From assembly GCF_900089775.1 (NCBI RefSeq), contig NZ_FLOB01000008.1, positions 94,500 to 158,499 on the forward strand: a stretch of 64,000 nt of DNA. The letters run 5' to 3'. Positions 7,628 to 17,010 of the stretch are shown here, piece by piece. The stretch is from Marinomonas spartinae (GTDB taxonomy: Bacteria > Pseudomonadota > Gammaproteobacteria > Pseudomonadales > Marinomonadaceae). A program made the translations under genes and the position numbers. Within the stretch, counting starts at the first letter, position 1. Each line of letters starts with the position of its first letter. The notes under the pieces were generated by a model, which was not told the origin of the DNA, made no database searches, and was given only the letters and a program-made list of their open reading frames with translations.

Positions 7628-9481
7628 CTAATTAAGTTTAATCGATCCAGCCGATAGACTAATGGCGCTTCCATTGACTTTTACATTACTTCCCTTGATA
7701 TTTATATTGCTGCCTTCAATAGTAATATCGCCACTACTAGACATTTTTATTTGAGCAGAACCTGTTTTAATAACAATCTCTTTACCTGCTTCAATATTTA
7801 AAACCTTACCAACCTTTAAGGTATCATTCTCCCCAATATCAGAAGACCGATTCATTTTCACTTTAAGGGTTTCGTTATTACCTATCTCAGTTTTAACATC
7901 ATGATCAACTTTATCGTTACGATCATTTTTGACATAAAGCTGTTGATCTTTCTCTGCTTGCAAATAAACAAGCTCATTGCCTTTTTTATCTTCAAAACGC
8001 AACTCATTAAAATTATCCGCCCCGCCCTCTTTTGTTGAGCGAGTTTTAATACCACTCTGCGTTTTTTGTGCAGGCAGGTCATACGGTGGCATGAGGTCAG
8101 CGTTATAAACAGCCCCGCTAATAATGGGCTGATCAGGGTCACCGTTTATGAAATCGACCAATACTTCTTGACCAACACGGGGGAAAAAGAAGGCCCCCCA
8201 TTTTTTGCCTGCCCAGTTCTGAGCAACGCGAATCCAGCAAGAACTTTGTGAATCCTTTTTCCCCTCTCTGTCCCAATCAAACTGAACTTTTACACGTCCA
8301 TACTTATCAACCATGATTTCATCAGCACTGTCCCCTGTAACAATAGCAGTTTGAATGCCTTGAATAGTTGGCTTTCTTTTAACGGCCTGAGGGCGATATG
8401 GAACCTCTTTAGGGACACACTCAAAATGATTGCTGTACACCTCACTAATGGATGAAGTTGATCCACCAGACTGATTCGGCACAGAAACCGTAGTCAGCAT
8501 AGAAGTAATAACAAAACTCTTACCTTCTAAACGAGGGTCTTCATGCTTTTTAAAACTAAATAATTTACCAACACTGAAGCTACGACAATCACTTTTGCCA
8601 CTACTCAGTTTCATGTCACGCTGTAGTGACTCAAGCTGAATTGAAGCTAGATTTGCTGCACGAGCATTATTTTCATCTTCCCCTGTATATTCAAAGACTT
8701 CAGTTGAAGATTGCGTGGGTAATGTTGATTTCTTTTGTTCACCGTCTGGGTAGCGGGCAGGCTGCTTAAAATCATAGCCCACACGTTTGAAAGAACCTGG
8801 AGCAAGACTTAATCCACCCTGCCAACTTGATACATGCGGATCACTCAAGTGCCCCGTTGAATAGGCGACTTTAGATTCATCACACTCTTTATAGGCCGTT
8901 GCGTCATCGGATAGAACAAGGGTGTGGTTACTTTTAGTGTGCTCAAAAAAGTAGAAAATACCTTCTTCTTGCAATAAGCGCTGAATAAAGTCAAAGTCCG
9001 TTTCTTGGTACTGAACACAATATTCATATTTGGGGTAAGTTTTGGTTGTCTGGTCTTTAAAAGCGACATTATGCTGACCAAACAAGTCTGAAAAAATGTC
9101 TTTGATCGTTTTCTTCTGATAAATGCGGCTATTCTTACGATTGCGCATTGAAGAGGCATAAGGAACAATAATGACTTGATAGTCAATAAAGTTCTTTTGC
9201 TCGTTTGTATCGGCTACTCTTGAGCCTTTTGAAATCAGGTCGCTTACAATTCCGTGGAAATAACGCTCACCATCATTCTTTGAGTTTTTAACCAATATAC
9301 TAACAGGTTTACCTAATAGGTCTTCGTGAGCGATTTGACGACCTAAAGCATAAACAGAAGCTGAAATGACAAATAAATCCGACATTGCTTCTTGAGCAAC
9401 AATTCTAGATAAATACAGCGCATCCTTACCTAGAGGGGTGTTGATCTGTATGACGTTATTTTTTTGCGTTTCGTTTTGCAT
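7628..9481 (-). CDS. vgrG: VgrG/TssI spike protein
   Basis: A 617-residue VgrG with the standard layout: an N-terminal gp27-like part (TPLGKDALYLSRIVAQEAMSD, then YQETDFDFIQRLLQEEGIFY), a gp5-like OB fold (KYGRVKVQFDWDREGK, SSCWIRVAQNWAGKKWGAFF, PRVGQEVLVDFINGDPDQP) and a C-terminal beta-prism of short repeated strands ending in ISLSAGSIKLN. It stops at normal length without a toxin extension, so cargo must be attached through PAAR or adaptors. It forms the trimeric puncturing tip on the Hcp tube. It follows hcp after an apparent terminator and precedes the PAAR-Rhs cassette. Confidence 0.97.
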   Translation of the reverse strand: MQNETQKNNVIQINTPLGKDALYLSRIVAQEAMSDLFVISASVYALGRQIAHEDLLGKPVSILVKNSKNDGERYFHGIVSDLISKGSRVADTNEQKNFIDYQVIIVPYASSMRNRKNSRIYQKKTIKDIFSDLFGQHNVAFKDQTTKTYPKYEYCVQYQETDFDFIQRLLQEEGIFYFFEHTKSNHTLVLSDDATAYKECDESKVAYSTGHLSDPHVSSWQGGLSLAPGSFKRVGYDFKQPARYPDGEQKKSTLPTQSSTEVFEYTGEDENNARAANLASIQLESLQRDMKLSSGKSDCRSFSVGKLFSFKKHEDPRLEGKSFVITSMLTTVSVPNQSGGSTSSISEVYSNHFECVPKEVPYRPQAVKRKPTIQGIQTAIVTGDSADEIMVDKYGRVKVQFDWDREGKKDSQSSCWIRVAQNWAGKKWGAFFFPRVGQEVLVDFINGDPDQPIISGAVYNADLMPPYDLPAQKTQSGIKTRSTKEGGADNFNELRFEDKKGNELVYLQAEKDQQLYVKNDRNDKVDHDVKTEIGNNETLKVKMNRSSDIGENDTLKVGKVLNIEAGKEIVIKTGSAQIKMSSSGDITIEGSNINIKGSNVKVNGSAISLSAGSIKLN

Positions 9482-9500
9482 TCCTTGCCTTACCCATCAA

Positions 9501-9541
9501 AAAAACAAAAAAAGCTCTGAGCTAATACCCAGAGCCCCTTT
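9501..9541 (-). terminator. Intrinsic terminator between hcp and vgrG
   Basis: Read on the minus strand, the stem GCTCTG (plus-strand 9530-9535) pairs with CAGAGC (9514-9519) around a short loop and is followed by a run of seven T residues. It starts about 20 bases past the hcp stop. It would let hcp be made in excess of vgrG, with partial readthrough feeding the downstream genes (inference). Confidence 0.75.
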
Positions 9542-9560
9542 AGAAGTAGAAGACAACAAA

Positions 9561-10040
9561 TTACATTTGTTGACCTTTCGCACCGCTGTAACCATAAACA
9601 AGAGGTGCAGAAATTGCGTTCTTGTCATCTGTTGGCGTAACAGTCATCATCATTTCAGTATAACTGATAGTGATGGTTTCATAAGGACGATCGTTTTGAA
9701 CAGAAACTGAATAGCTAGAAATCATAGCGTCAGTCAATTCAATTTTCATAATTTCTTCTACTTTGTCACCTTGCTTAGTGATGTGGAAAACAGCAGGCTG
9801 ACCTTTACCGATAGTCGCTTCTTTAAAAAGATCAGGAGAAGCTTTATCTTGAAGTTTAGTGATTGTCACATCACCAAGGCGAGTCGCACTTGACTCACGA
9901 TCCATCGATGTACCAGTATGGGAACTGATTTCACGGCTTACGTTCCAATCCATAGAAAGCACTGTAATCATATCCTTGAAAGATTCAGCCGTCGCTTCGC
10001 CTTTGATTGAACCGTATTTTAGATAAGTATTAGCTTGCAT
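9561..10040 (-). CDS. hcp: Hcp/TssD tube protein
   Basis: A 159-residue Hcp, the normal family length. Hallmarks are MQANTYLKYGSIKGEAT at the start, SMDWNVSREISSHTG, the RLGDVTITKLQDKASPDLF segment, and the C-terminal YETITISYTEM...YGYSGAKGQ. Hexameric rings of Hcp stack into the T6SS inner tube, and Hcp is exported in quantity. A strong AAAGGAG site lies 9 bases before the ATG. It stands alone between clpV and a terminator, with a 254-base leader that contains short repeats, so it probably has its own promoter. Confidence 0.97.
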   Translation of the reverse strand: MQANTYLKYGSIKGEATAESFKDMITVLSMDWNVSREISSHTGTSMDRESSATRLGDVTITKLQDKASPDLFKEATIGKGQPAVFHITKQGDKVEEIMKIELTDAMISSYSVSVQNDRPYETITISYTEMMMTVTPTDDKNAISAPLVYGYSGAKGQQM

Positions 10041-10172
10041 TTGATAACGCTCCTTTATTTAATTTTCGCATCCGAAAACTGGATACTTATAACTTTGGTT
10101 TCCCAAATTCCCTTTGAAATCATTATCTTTTATATTGCAATGAAAGGAGTACGCTTAATCCCCTTCCTTGGT

Positions 10173-10264
10173 TAAGACAATGTCTCAAAATGTCCTTCTT
10201 ATGAATTAAGACAGGGGAATTATAAGGTCGAGCTTAGGAAGAAACAACCCTATATCCCTGTCTT
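10173..10264. promoter_or_regulatory. Repeat-rich leader between clpV and hcp
   Basis: The 254-base gap between clpV and hcp holds two direct copies of TTAAGACA (10172-10179, 10206-10213), a compact palindrome AGACA-A-TGTCT (10175-10185), and 9-bp inverted arms AAGACAGGG (10208-10216) and CCCTGTCTT (10256-10264). These may be protein-binding sites for hcp expression or the 3' structure of the clpV transcript. I could not identify a convincing sigma-54 (GG-N10-GC) promoter. Confidence 0.35.
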
Positions 10265-10294
10265 TTTAACATCCTCATTTTTTACTAAATTCAA

Positions 10295-12898
10295 TTACTC
10301 ATTTACAAAAACTGAAAACTCATTGTCAACCAATGACAAGCTGACTTTATCAATTTTTTTGTTTTCAACCATGCTACTTAATAACACTTCAGACAACAAA
10401 GGCAGTACTTTATTTTGCAATATTGCGTGAATGTTACGAGCTCCTGAACCGGCATTCTGGCAATTGTCAACAATATGACTCAATATTTCATCATCATAAT
10501 CAAAGACACAATCATAGTTTGATTGAATTCTGTTTTTAATTTTTATTAATTGAAAATTAGCAATTTCTGAAATGATGTTATTACTTAATGGTATATATGG
10601 AATGACATTGACTCTACCTAGAAAAGCAGGTTTAAAAGCGGCTAATAAGTCATCTTGCAATGCATTCTGTAGCCCCTTAATACTAGGTAAGGCTTCTTCA
10701 TCCTCAAAAAGCCCCATGGTAGTATCTGTCCCTACATTAGACGTCATAATAATGATTGTGTTTTTAAAGTCTATATCACGACCTTCGCCATCTTTTATCA
10801 TTCCTTTATCAAACACTTGATAAAAAATATCATGAACGCCAGGATGAGCCTTCTCCATTTCATCCAATAAAATAACGCTGTAAGGCTTTCTTCTAACGGC
10901 TTCAGTTAAAATGCCACCTTCACCATATCCGACGTAACCTGGAGGAGATCCTAGCAACAAAGACACTTTATGCTCTTCTTTAAACTCCGACATATTGATC
11001 GTGGTGATATTCTCTTCACTACCATACACTTCTTGAGCAAGGGTAAGCGCCGTTTCTGTTTTACCGACACCACTCGGACCTGTCAGCATGAAGATGCCAT
11101 TCGGCCTATTTTCATCTGCCAATTGGGCTCTTGAGGTCTGCACCACTTTGGCAATAAGATCAAGCGCATGATCTTGACCAACCACCCGCTGCTTCATCGT
11201 TTCAGCCAAGTTCAGAACACCAAGAATTTCATCCTGTTGCATTTTGCCAACAGGGATGCCGGTCCAGTCAGAAATCACTTGCGCAATCACTTCTTCATCA
11301 ACTTGCCAATGAACCATATTACTGGCAAAAGTAGACAACTCTAGCTTGCCGTCTTTGAGAGATTCTAAAACACTCGCATCAGGTGTATCATCATGACTTA
11401 TCTTATTAAAAGCATCAGACAATTTGGAAACAACTGCCCTCTCTTTTTCTAGCTGCTCTTGTAAAGGCAACAATGCCGTTTGCAAATTTGCTGACTCTTC
11501 CTTCAACGCCGCAATTTTAGCACTATGATCAAGACCAGATTTTTCTTCTCTCAATAACATACTTATTTGCGAATCGATATCCGAGATGTTGTTTTCAAGC
11601 TGCTCAATGGCATTCGGAACAGAAGCCTGACTCATCGCGACTCGCGCACAAGCCGTATCAAGCAAGCCCACTGCCTTATCAGGTAATTGTCTGCCAGTGA
11701 TATATCGATGAGATAAGTTGACCGCACTCTCAAGTGCTTGCTCAGAAATAAAGACACCATGATGTTTTTCCATCACAGGCACTAATCCTCGAAGCATAGA
11801 AATCGCTTTTGCAGGCTCGGGTTCTTCGACCTTAACCACTTGGAAGCGACGAGAAAGAGCCGCGTCTTTTTCAAAGTATTTTTTATACTCAGCCCATGTG
11901 GTTGCCGCAATGGTTCTTAATTCCCCCCTGGCTAACGCGGGTTTTAGTAAGTTTGCCGCATCATTTTGCCCTGCCTGACCGCCACTCCCTATCATGGTAT
12001 GAGCTTCATCAATAAAAATAACAATAGGATTAACTGAGTTTTTAACCTCTGTGATTAAAGTCTTTAAGCGGTTCTCAAACTCACCTTTCATCCCCGCTCC
12101 CGCCTGTAACAAAGCAAGATCAAGACTATGAATTCGCACATTCTTCAGCACATCCGGTACAGATTGTTGCGCGATTCTGAGTGCTAAACCTTCAACCACC
12201 GCCGTTTTTCCGACACCGGCCTCACCGGTTAATATGGGGTTATTCTGCCTGCGCCGAGTTAGAATATCGATCATCTGCCTGATCTCAAAGTCTCGTCCCA
12301 AAATGGGATCGATTTTTCCATTTTCAGCTTGGGCCGTTAAATCAATCGTAAACTGATCTAGACTGGGTGTCTTGCTCGTGGAGCCGGTTGGTTTTTCAGT
12401 TGAGTCTGAAACGAAATTAGATTCTTGAGATTGAGATACGATTTCTGGCCAAGCGTGCAACAATTGACCTGGATCTATTTTATTGAAGTGCTTGCTACAC
12501 CGAGTGAGTATGCTCGACAGGGTGTCATCTTTTATTAATGTATAAATAACATAAGCACTTCTGATTTGCGTATCGGTAAATTCAATGCTTGTGCTCAACC
12601 ATGATTGTCGCAATAAAGTGGTTACATGAACGGACAAGCTAGGAGAAGACTCACTCCCCGTCTTCAATGATTCTAAAGATCGATTTAGATCATTTTTGAC
12701 CGCATCAGCATCCACATCAAACGCACTTAAAATCAACCTAACATCGTCAAGCTGATGTTCTAACATGGCAAACAACCAATGCTCTAGCTCCACAACAAAA
12801 TGGCTACGGCTATTACAAATAGAAACCGCCTTCTCCAAACTTTGTTTACATTCAGGGCTAAGTTTTTCAACCAGTTTATTCAATGTCATAGAAGACAT
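10295..12898 (-). CDS. clpV: ClpV/TssH sheath-recycling AAA+ ATPase
   Basis: An 867-residue Clp/Hsp100 unfoldase that disassembles contracted TssB/TssC sheath. It has an N-terminal Clp-N domain (residues 10-150), first Walker A GEAGVGKT at 225-232 with Walker B IFIDEAH near 294-300, a long coiled middle domain around 430-500, second Walker A GPSGVGKT at 607-614 and Walker B ILLDE near 676-680, and GSPPGYVGYGEGG pore/sensor sequence around 650-662. The ATG at 12898 is preceded by AAGGAAG. It closes the tssA-to-clpV operon, 23 bases behind tssG. The length and the N-terminal domain fit ClpV rather than ClpB. Confidence 0.96.
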   Translation of the reverse strand: MSSMTLNKLVEKLSPECKQSLEKAVSICNSRSHFVVELEHWLFAMLEHQLDDVRLILSAFDVDADAVKNDLNRSLESLKTGSESSPSLSVHVTTLLRQSWLSTSIEFTDTQIRSAYVIYTLIKDDTLSSILTRCSKHFNKIDPGQLLHAWPEIVSQSQESNFVSDSTEKPTGSTSKTPSLDQFTIDLTAQAENGKIDPILGRDFEIRQMIDILTRRRQNNPILTGEAGVGKTAVVEGLALRIAQQSVPDVLKNVRIHSLDLALLQAGAGMKGEFENRLKTLITEVKNSVNPIVIFIDEAHTMIGSGGQAGQNDAANLLKPALARGELRTIAATTWAEYKKYFEKDAALSRRFQVVKVEEPEPAKAISMLRGLVPVMEKHHGVFISEQALESAVNLSHRYITGRQLPDKAVGLLDTACARVAMSQASVPNAIEQLENNISDIDSQISMLLREEKSGLDHSAKIAALKEESANLQTALLPLQEQLEKERAVVSKLSDAFNKISHDDTPDASVLESLKDGKLELSTFASNMVHWQVDEEVIAQVISDWTGIPVGKMQQDEILGVLNLAETMKQRVVGQDHALDLIAKVVQTSRAQLADENRPNGIFMLTGPSGVGKTETALTLAQEVYGSEENITTINMSEFKEEHKVSLLLGSPPGYVGYGEGGILTEAVRRKPYSVILLDEMEKAHPGVHDIFYQVFDKGMIKDGEGRDIDFKNTIIIMTSNVGTDTTMGLFEDEEALPSIKGLQNALQDDLLAAFKPAFLGRVNVIPYIPLSNNIISEIANFQLIKIKNRIQSNYDCVFDYDDEILSHIVDNCQNAGSGARNIHAILQNKVLPLLSEVLLSSMVENKKIDKVSLSLVDNEFSVFVNE

Positions 12899-12921
12899 AT
12901 ATTCTTCCTTATTAAAGTGAG

Positions 12922-13908
12922 TTATCCTTTACGAGAAAGATGCAAGAACTTTTTAGTATTCACTCGACTAAAAGCCAAAATACCGTTTCCTCCTAGTGCC
13001 ACATCTTTCTTATTCAGCCTAGCAATATCAGAATTATCAAACTCAGACTCAACAAAAATTCTGAACTGAACACTATTTCCTACATAATCTCTAATAATAT
13101 TACAGGCAAATTTATATGATTCACCATTAGGGAACAATTTTTTAAGCTGTTGTGAGTTTTTTGGAAAAATATGAACATTAATAAGTGTCGAAACATCCCA
13201 CATACGACTTCCAATGAAGGCGTTCACTCCAAGCTTAGCATACTGCCCTTCAAATGAACTATGACTTGCTAATCTTGTCTGCTCAGAAGGTTTTAGATAC
13301 TGCCACTTACCCACCAACTGATCTATTCTAACATCACATTCCAAATAAGAAGTCAAAATATTTTTCAGATCTGATACATTTTTAATTTTCCTAAAAAAAA
13401 GCCCTGAAAAGAACAGATTATGGTTAGATTCACCACCACTTAATAGCGACAGAATTTTTGTATGGGCATCTTGGTGGCTAGCGCTATTTGATAAATTAAG
13501 AGAGTGTTTATATTTTTTCCATGAACGATAATACAGCGATATTAAACGGTGATTGAACATGTCATAAAAATCACGCATTGCCGTATCTTTATACTTCATT
13601 CTTAACAAAACTAGTTCACTGTAAAATTGTGGCATCACCCCAGAAGACCCAGTTAACCCCATAAAGGAAATATCCACTTTAACCCTTTCAAAAGCATTGG
13701 GGTCGCCGACCGGTTCGATTCGACTAATAGACGTCCCTGGGAAACCAAATTTTTGAGTAGATGAAAATCTCACAAGCTCATTTTTAGGATCACAATCGTA
13801 GCCCACTTTTCTATAAGCCATCTGCCCCTTATCTAACTGCCTTTCTATTAGGTAAATTGCCTTATAAAAATCTAGTTGTGACGCATTGACTAACAATTGC
13901 TTCATCAT
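12922..13908 (-). CDS. tssG: TssG baseplate protein
   Basis: A 328-residue TssG (ImpH/VasB) baseplate wedge component. I place the start at the ATG at 13908, where ATGA overlaps the tssF stop by 4 bases and an AGGT site lies just upstream. A frame continuing to 13980 would only re-read tssF coding sequence. Family features: LDFYKAIYLIERQL near the start, VRFSSTQKFGFPGTSISRIE, and the strongly conserved FMGLTGSSGVMPQFYSELVL segment followed by DFYDMFNHRLISLYYRSWKK. It works with TssE, TssF and TssK in the baseplate under the sheath. Confidence 0.94.
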   Translation of the reverse strand: MMKQLLVNASQLDFYKAIYLIERQLDKGQMAYRKVGYDCDPKNELVRFSSTQKFGFPGTSISRIEPVGDPNAFERVKVDISFMGLTGSSGVMPQFYSELVLLRMKYKDTAMRDFYDMFNHRLISLYYRSWKKYKHSLNLSNSASHQDAHTKILSLLSGGESNHNLFFSGLFFRKIKNVSDLKNILTSYLECDVRIDQLVGKWQYLKPSEQTRLASHSSFEGQYAKLGVNAFIGSRMWDVSTLINVHIFPKNSQQLKKLFPNGESYKFACNIIRDYVGNSVQFRIFVESEFDNSDIARLNKKDVALGGNGILAFSRVNTKKFLHLSRKG

Positions 13909-15731
13909 AATAATACCTGTCCACCCACTCGAGCAGGCCACTGATGATAAACTTGCTCTTGCTCCTTCAGCTTCAAACACACCCTTGTGAAACTGTTAAT
14001 GGCTGCAAATTGCGAGAAAAAGTGCTCTAGAACAGAGGCAAAAAAGAACACACCACTGCCCGAAAAGTCATCATTAGCAAAGGTAATTTCAATATCACTA
14101 CCACTTGCAAAACATACCCGCCCTTTTTGCACCACACGAGCGGTTGATGGCTCAATAACCACTTTATAAATATTATTAATTAATGCTTTGCTTTGTGGTG
14201 ATGCTTTAAAGTCATAGAGCCTCAACACTTCTTTTAATCGCTCACAAGCATCAGGACCAGTAAAATAATCGAGATTCAAATGATTGATTAACTGCCAACG
14301 CGTGGCATCCCCGAGTATCGGCCTGACAGCATGGGTCGGTGGAACCAAACAGCGTATCTTTTTAATAATATCGCCTTTTTCTGGCATCATTAGCCCTAAC
14401 TCATCATCCCCAAAGGGTAAGCTGGCAGGTAGGTTTCGATTACTGCATTTTGCACGGACAGTAATAACCGTCTTATCAATGTCCTCATCCAAATGTGCAT
14501 TGCCAAAAGAGGCATCGACAAGAGAGAGGTATGTTTCGGTTCCGGCCTCTACGTATCCTCCTGCCCACATAGCCGTTTCCCTTCTAATGTGCCAGAATAA
14601 ATCTTTGCTCCCCTGATACTTAGGGTGAGTTTGGCCATAGAAAGGGGCGGCAACTTGTTTGTTGCCTTTTGAATCAAAAACAACTACTTCCTCAATACTG
14701 ATGACTTCTGATATTTCAGCATCCATATATCGAGGCGATAATTTATATTCGTACTCACTCAGTTGCGGCCTAATTGGCTCAATTTCCTGTTCAAAGTGAT
14801 TGATGATAGGAGTACAACCTAGCAAAAAGCTCTCGCTATCAATTTGCTTTTCTAGCTCAGATGAATCGGTATCAATGTAAAAAAATATGCTAGTAGAGCC
14901 AGACTCCTTAGGTAACAGAGCCCTAATGTCTTTCAGCTCAAAAAACCTGAACTTTTCCGGAAATACAAAATTTTCAACCAGCATCCTAAAACCTGAGGAA
15001 GCATGATGAGAGTATGGTACAACCGTTTCAGTGTCTTTGAACCCAACAGAATGAAGCTGCTCTTTCGATAAATATCGAACGCCTTCTTGGCCATTATCGA
15101 AAGCGACACCAATACAATTTTTAAATAATAACTCATATATTTTTAAGGCATGATGCCATTGACCATTAATATAAAATCTTAAGTTATTTAAATCGGATTC
15201 ATATAGAGACACGCCTTCATACTCGCAAACCACATCCAGCTTGAAAATTGATTTAACTGGTTTCTCCCACTTCGACTTTGGAGCGACAAAAGGCGCATTT
15301 TCAAATTTTGCAGACTGTATCTCGACTGGCCATAAATTTGTTTCAAAACACGTTTTAAACTTGCAAGACTTCATGCCCTCTGCATTCGACTCAACTTCTG
15401 CTCCGATAGGGACAACTACCCCTGTTGTCGAGAGGTTCTCGGCCTCAAGCTTAATAATGGACATGGAAGGTATAGTCGCTTGATAATCAGGAAACATTTG
15501 CCCCAGTAAGGCATCGGTTAATTCAGGAAAACTATCTTCAAGCTTTTGTCTAATATTAGCTGTCAAAAAAGCAAATGACTCAACCAGACGTGAGACATGG
15601 GGATCCTCAATAGTATCACCATTAAGTTTTAGCCTACCTGCTACTTTCGGATACTTTTCGGAGAACTCCTTACCCATTTTTCGAATAAAAGATAACTCTC
15701 GATTATAATATTTTAGTAATTCATCATTCAT
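13905..15731 (-). CDS. tssF: TssF baseplate protein
   Basis: A 608-residue TssF (ImpG/VasA). It opens with LLKYYNRELSFIRKMGKEFSEKYP and PHVSRLVESFAFLTANIRQKL, both typical, and ends in a segment rich in aromatic residues (HFFSQFAAINSFTRVCLKL). Length is usual for the family. Two TssF and one TssG form the wedge core of the baseplate. It overlaps tssE by 4 bases upstream and tssG by 4 bases downstream, so the three genes are probably translated as a coupled set. Confidence 0.95.
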   Translation of the reverse strand: MNDELLKYYNRELSFIRKMGKEFSEKYPKVAGRLKLNGDTIEDPHVSRLVESFAFLTANIRQKLEDSFPELTDALLGQMFPDYQATIPSMSIIKLEAENLSTTGVVVPIGAEVESNAEGMKSCKFKTCFETNLWPVEIQSAKFENAPFVAPKSKWEKPVKSIFKLDVVCEYEGVSLYESDLNNLRFYINGQWHHALKIYELLFKNCIGVAFDNGQEGVRYLSKEQLHSVGFKDTETVVPYSHHASSGFRMLVENFVFPEKFRFFELKDIRALLPKESGSTSIFFYIDTDSSELEKQIDSESFLLGCTPIINHFEQEIEPIRPQLSEYEYKLSPRYMDAEISEVISIEEVVVFDSKGNKQVAAPFYGQTHPKYQGSKDLFWHIRRETAMWAGGYVEAGTETYLSLVDASFGNAHLDEDIDKTVITVRAKCSNRNLPASLPFGDDELGLMMPEKGDIIKKIRCLVPPTHAVRPILGDATRWQLINHLNLDYFTGPDACERLKEVLRLYDFKASPQSKALINNIYKVVIEPSTARVVQKGRVCFASGSDIEITFANDDFSGSGVFFFASVLEHFFSQFAAINSFTRVCLKLKEQEQVYHQWPARVGGQVLL

Positions 15732-16213
15732 AAAGAAGCCTCAATTATTTTCATCCCTAAATTTATAGGCTCAACTTCTGAGTTAAAACTGATAAATTCA
15801 GGCTCCGGATCCGCATAGAGCAAAGCATTTATTCGTAAGTTCAGAATTCTATTAAGGGGAAGCTCTTCATCAGTAAACACTTCAACCTCAATAAATCTCG
15901 GCTCAAATTTCTCAATTGTCTTTTTGACGATATCACATAATAAATCACGGCCATCACTAGAGCTAACTGACATACTGGAAAAATCCGGCAAGCCATAGGA
16001 TAAAATCGACGTTGATAGCTCTTGGTATTGTTCCGGCCAAGTATGCCATTGGATTCTGGCATTTAGTAACGCTTCAATATCCCGCCGAATGTTCCTACGC
16101 AAATCGGAAATACTTATCCCCTCGGTTCGAGAGGGTGAGTCTTGTACATCCGGATCATCGTCAATCAGACGATCAAGAATGGAGGCTTGAAGCTGTTGCT
16201 TGCTCTCTATCAT
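15728..16213 (-). CDS. tssE: TssE baseplate (gp25-like) protein
   Basis: A 161-residue gp25-like lysozyme-family homologue without enzymatic activity. Typical residues are SILDRLIDDDP near the start, ISDLRRNIRRDIEALLNAR, the SILSYGLPDFSSMS segment and a C-terminal RFIEVEVFTDEELPLNRILNLRI strand region. TssE joins the baseplate to the first sheath ring. It begins 2 bases past the tagJ stop and overlaps tssF by 4 bases. Confidence 0.93.
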   Translation of the reverse strand: MIESKQQLQASILDRLIDDDPDVQDSPSRTEGISISDLRRNIRRDIEALLNARIQWHTWPEQYQELSTSILSYGLPDFSSMSVSSSDGRDLLCDIVKKTIEKFEPRFIEVEVFTDEELPLNRILNLRINALLYADPEPEFISFNSEVEPINLGMKIIEASL

Positions 16214-16215
16214 GA

Positions 16216-17007
16216 TTAATCTATGGCAACCTCTTTATCCTTTGAAATACTCAAATCAGAGATCAGCGTTGCTTCCTCATTAATAAAAAGCATCTTCATA
16301 CCACGCCCTAAAGTGACATTATCAGAAAGCTCATCCCATTCCGTTATTTGACCAAGTTTCTCAATATCACTTGTCGATTGGGCATATACCAAGGGCAAGT
16401 GAGCAGTGCCTGTTGGCCCATCTTTTATGGTCATTTCAACTCTAAGCCAGATGTTTTCCAAGAGAGAATCAACTGGCTCAACCTTCAGGGTTTCAATCTC
16501 GCTAAAACGCGCTAAATAAAACTCACCGTTAGTACCTAATACCTCTAAATATGGATTGAGCACATCGTCTAAATCACGAATCAAGCTCTGGGGCTCATCA
16601 TCACTTACAAAATCAAAACGCAATGATTCAAGCTTCGCGCTCATTTCGTCCAACGATTGCGTATCACCCTCTAGTTTTGCTAGATGCATATCAAGAAACA
16701 ACGTATCTAACTCATCAGCTTGATGAAACAACTTTGGAATACTTTTCCCATTGTAGAAATCCCTTCTAGACTGCTCAGCACGAATGAGATGCCTAAGGTT
16801 TACCGCCCCCACAGCAAACTCGGGTTGTTTCTTCACCATAAAATCAAGCTGCTTATCTGCGCGATCTAGCTCACCATCGATACATAACAACTCGACATAT
16901 GCGCTTCTGATATCAAAATTTAAAGGATCGTCTTTTAGCAGCTCAGTACAGTAATCGATCGCTTCAGATAACTTACCATTTTTGATAAATTCGAATATTT
17001 TTTTCAT
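16216..17007 (-). CDS. tagJ: TagJ/ImpE T6SS accessory protein
   Basis: A 263-residue ImpE-family protein. The N-terminal half is TPR-like (GKLSEAIDYCTELLKDDP, ELLCIDGELDRADKQLD), and the C-terminal half has the ImpE-specific FYLARFSEIETLKVEP and LRVEMTIKDGPTG segments. TagJ of other systems binds the TssB N-terminal helix and may assist ClpV recycling of the sheath. It lies between the second TssC-like gene and tssE, as impE lies between impD and impF in imp-type clusters. AAGGAAT precedes the ATG. Confidence 0.9.
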   Translation of the reverse strand: MKKIFEFIKNGKLSEAIDYCTELLKDDPLNFDIRSAYVELLCIDGELDRADKQLDFMVKKQPEFAVGAVNLRHLIRAEQSRRDFYNGKSIPKLFHQADELDTLFLDMHLAKLEGDTQSLDEMSAKLESLRFDFVSDDEPQSLIRDLDDVLNPYLEVLGTNGEFYLARFSEIETLKVEPVDSLLENIWLRVEMTIKDGPTGTAHLPLVYAQSTSDIEKLGQITEWDELSDNVTLGRGMKMLFINEEATLISDLSISKDKEVAID

Positions 17008-17010
17008 GTA

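Noticed and set aside
13909..13980. Upstream extension of tssG by 24 codons
   Set aside because: The extension is wholly inside tssF, lacks family similarity, and the ATGA overlap with a ribosome site gives a better start.
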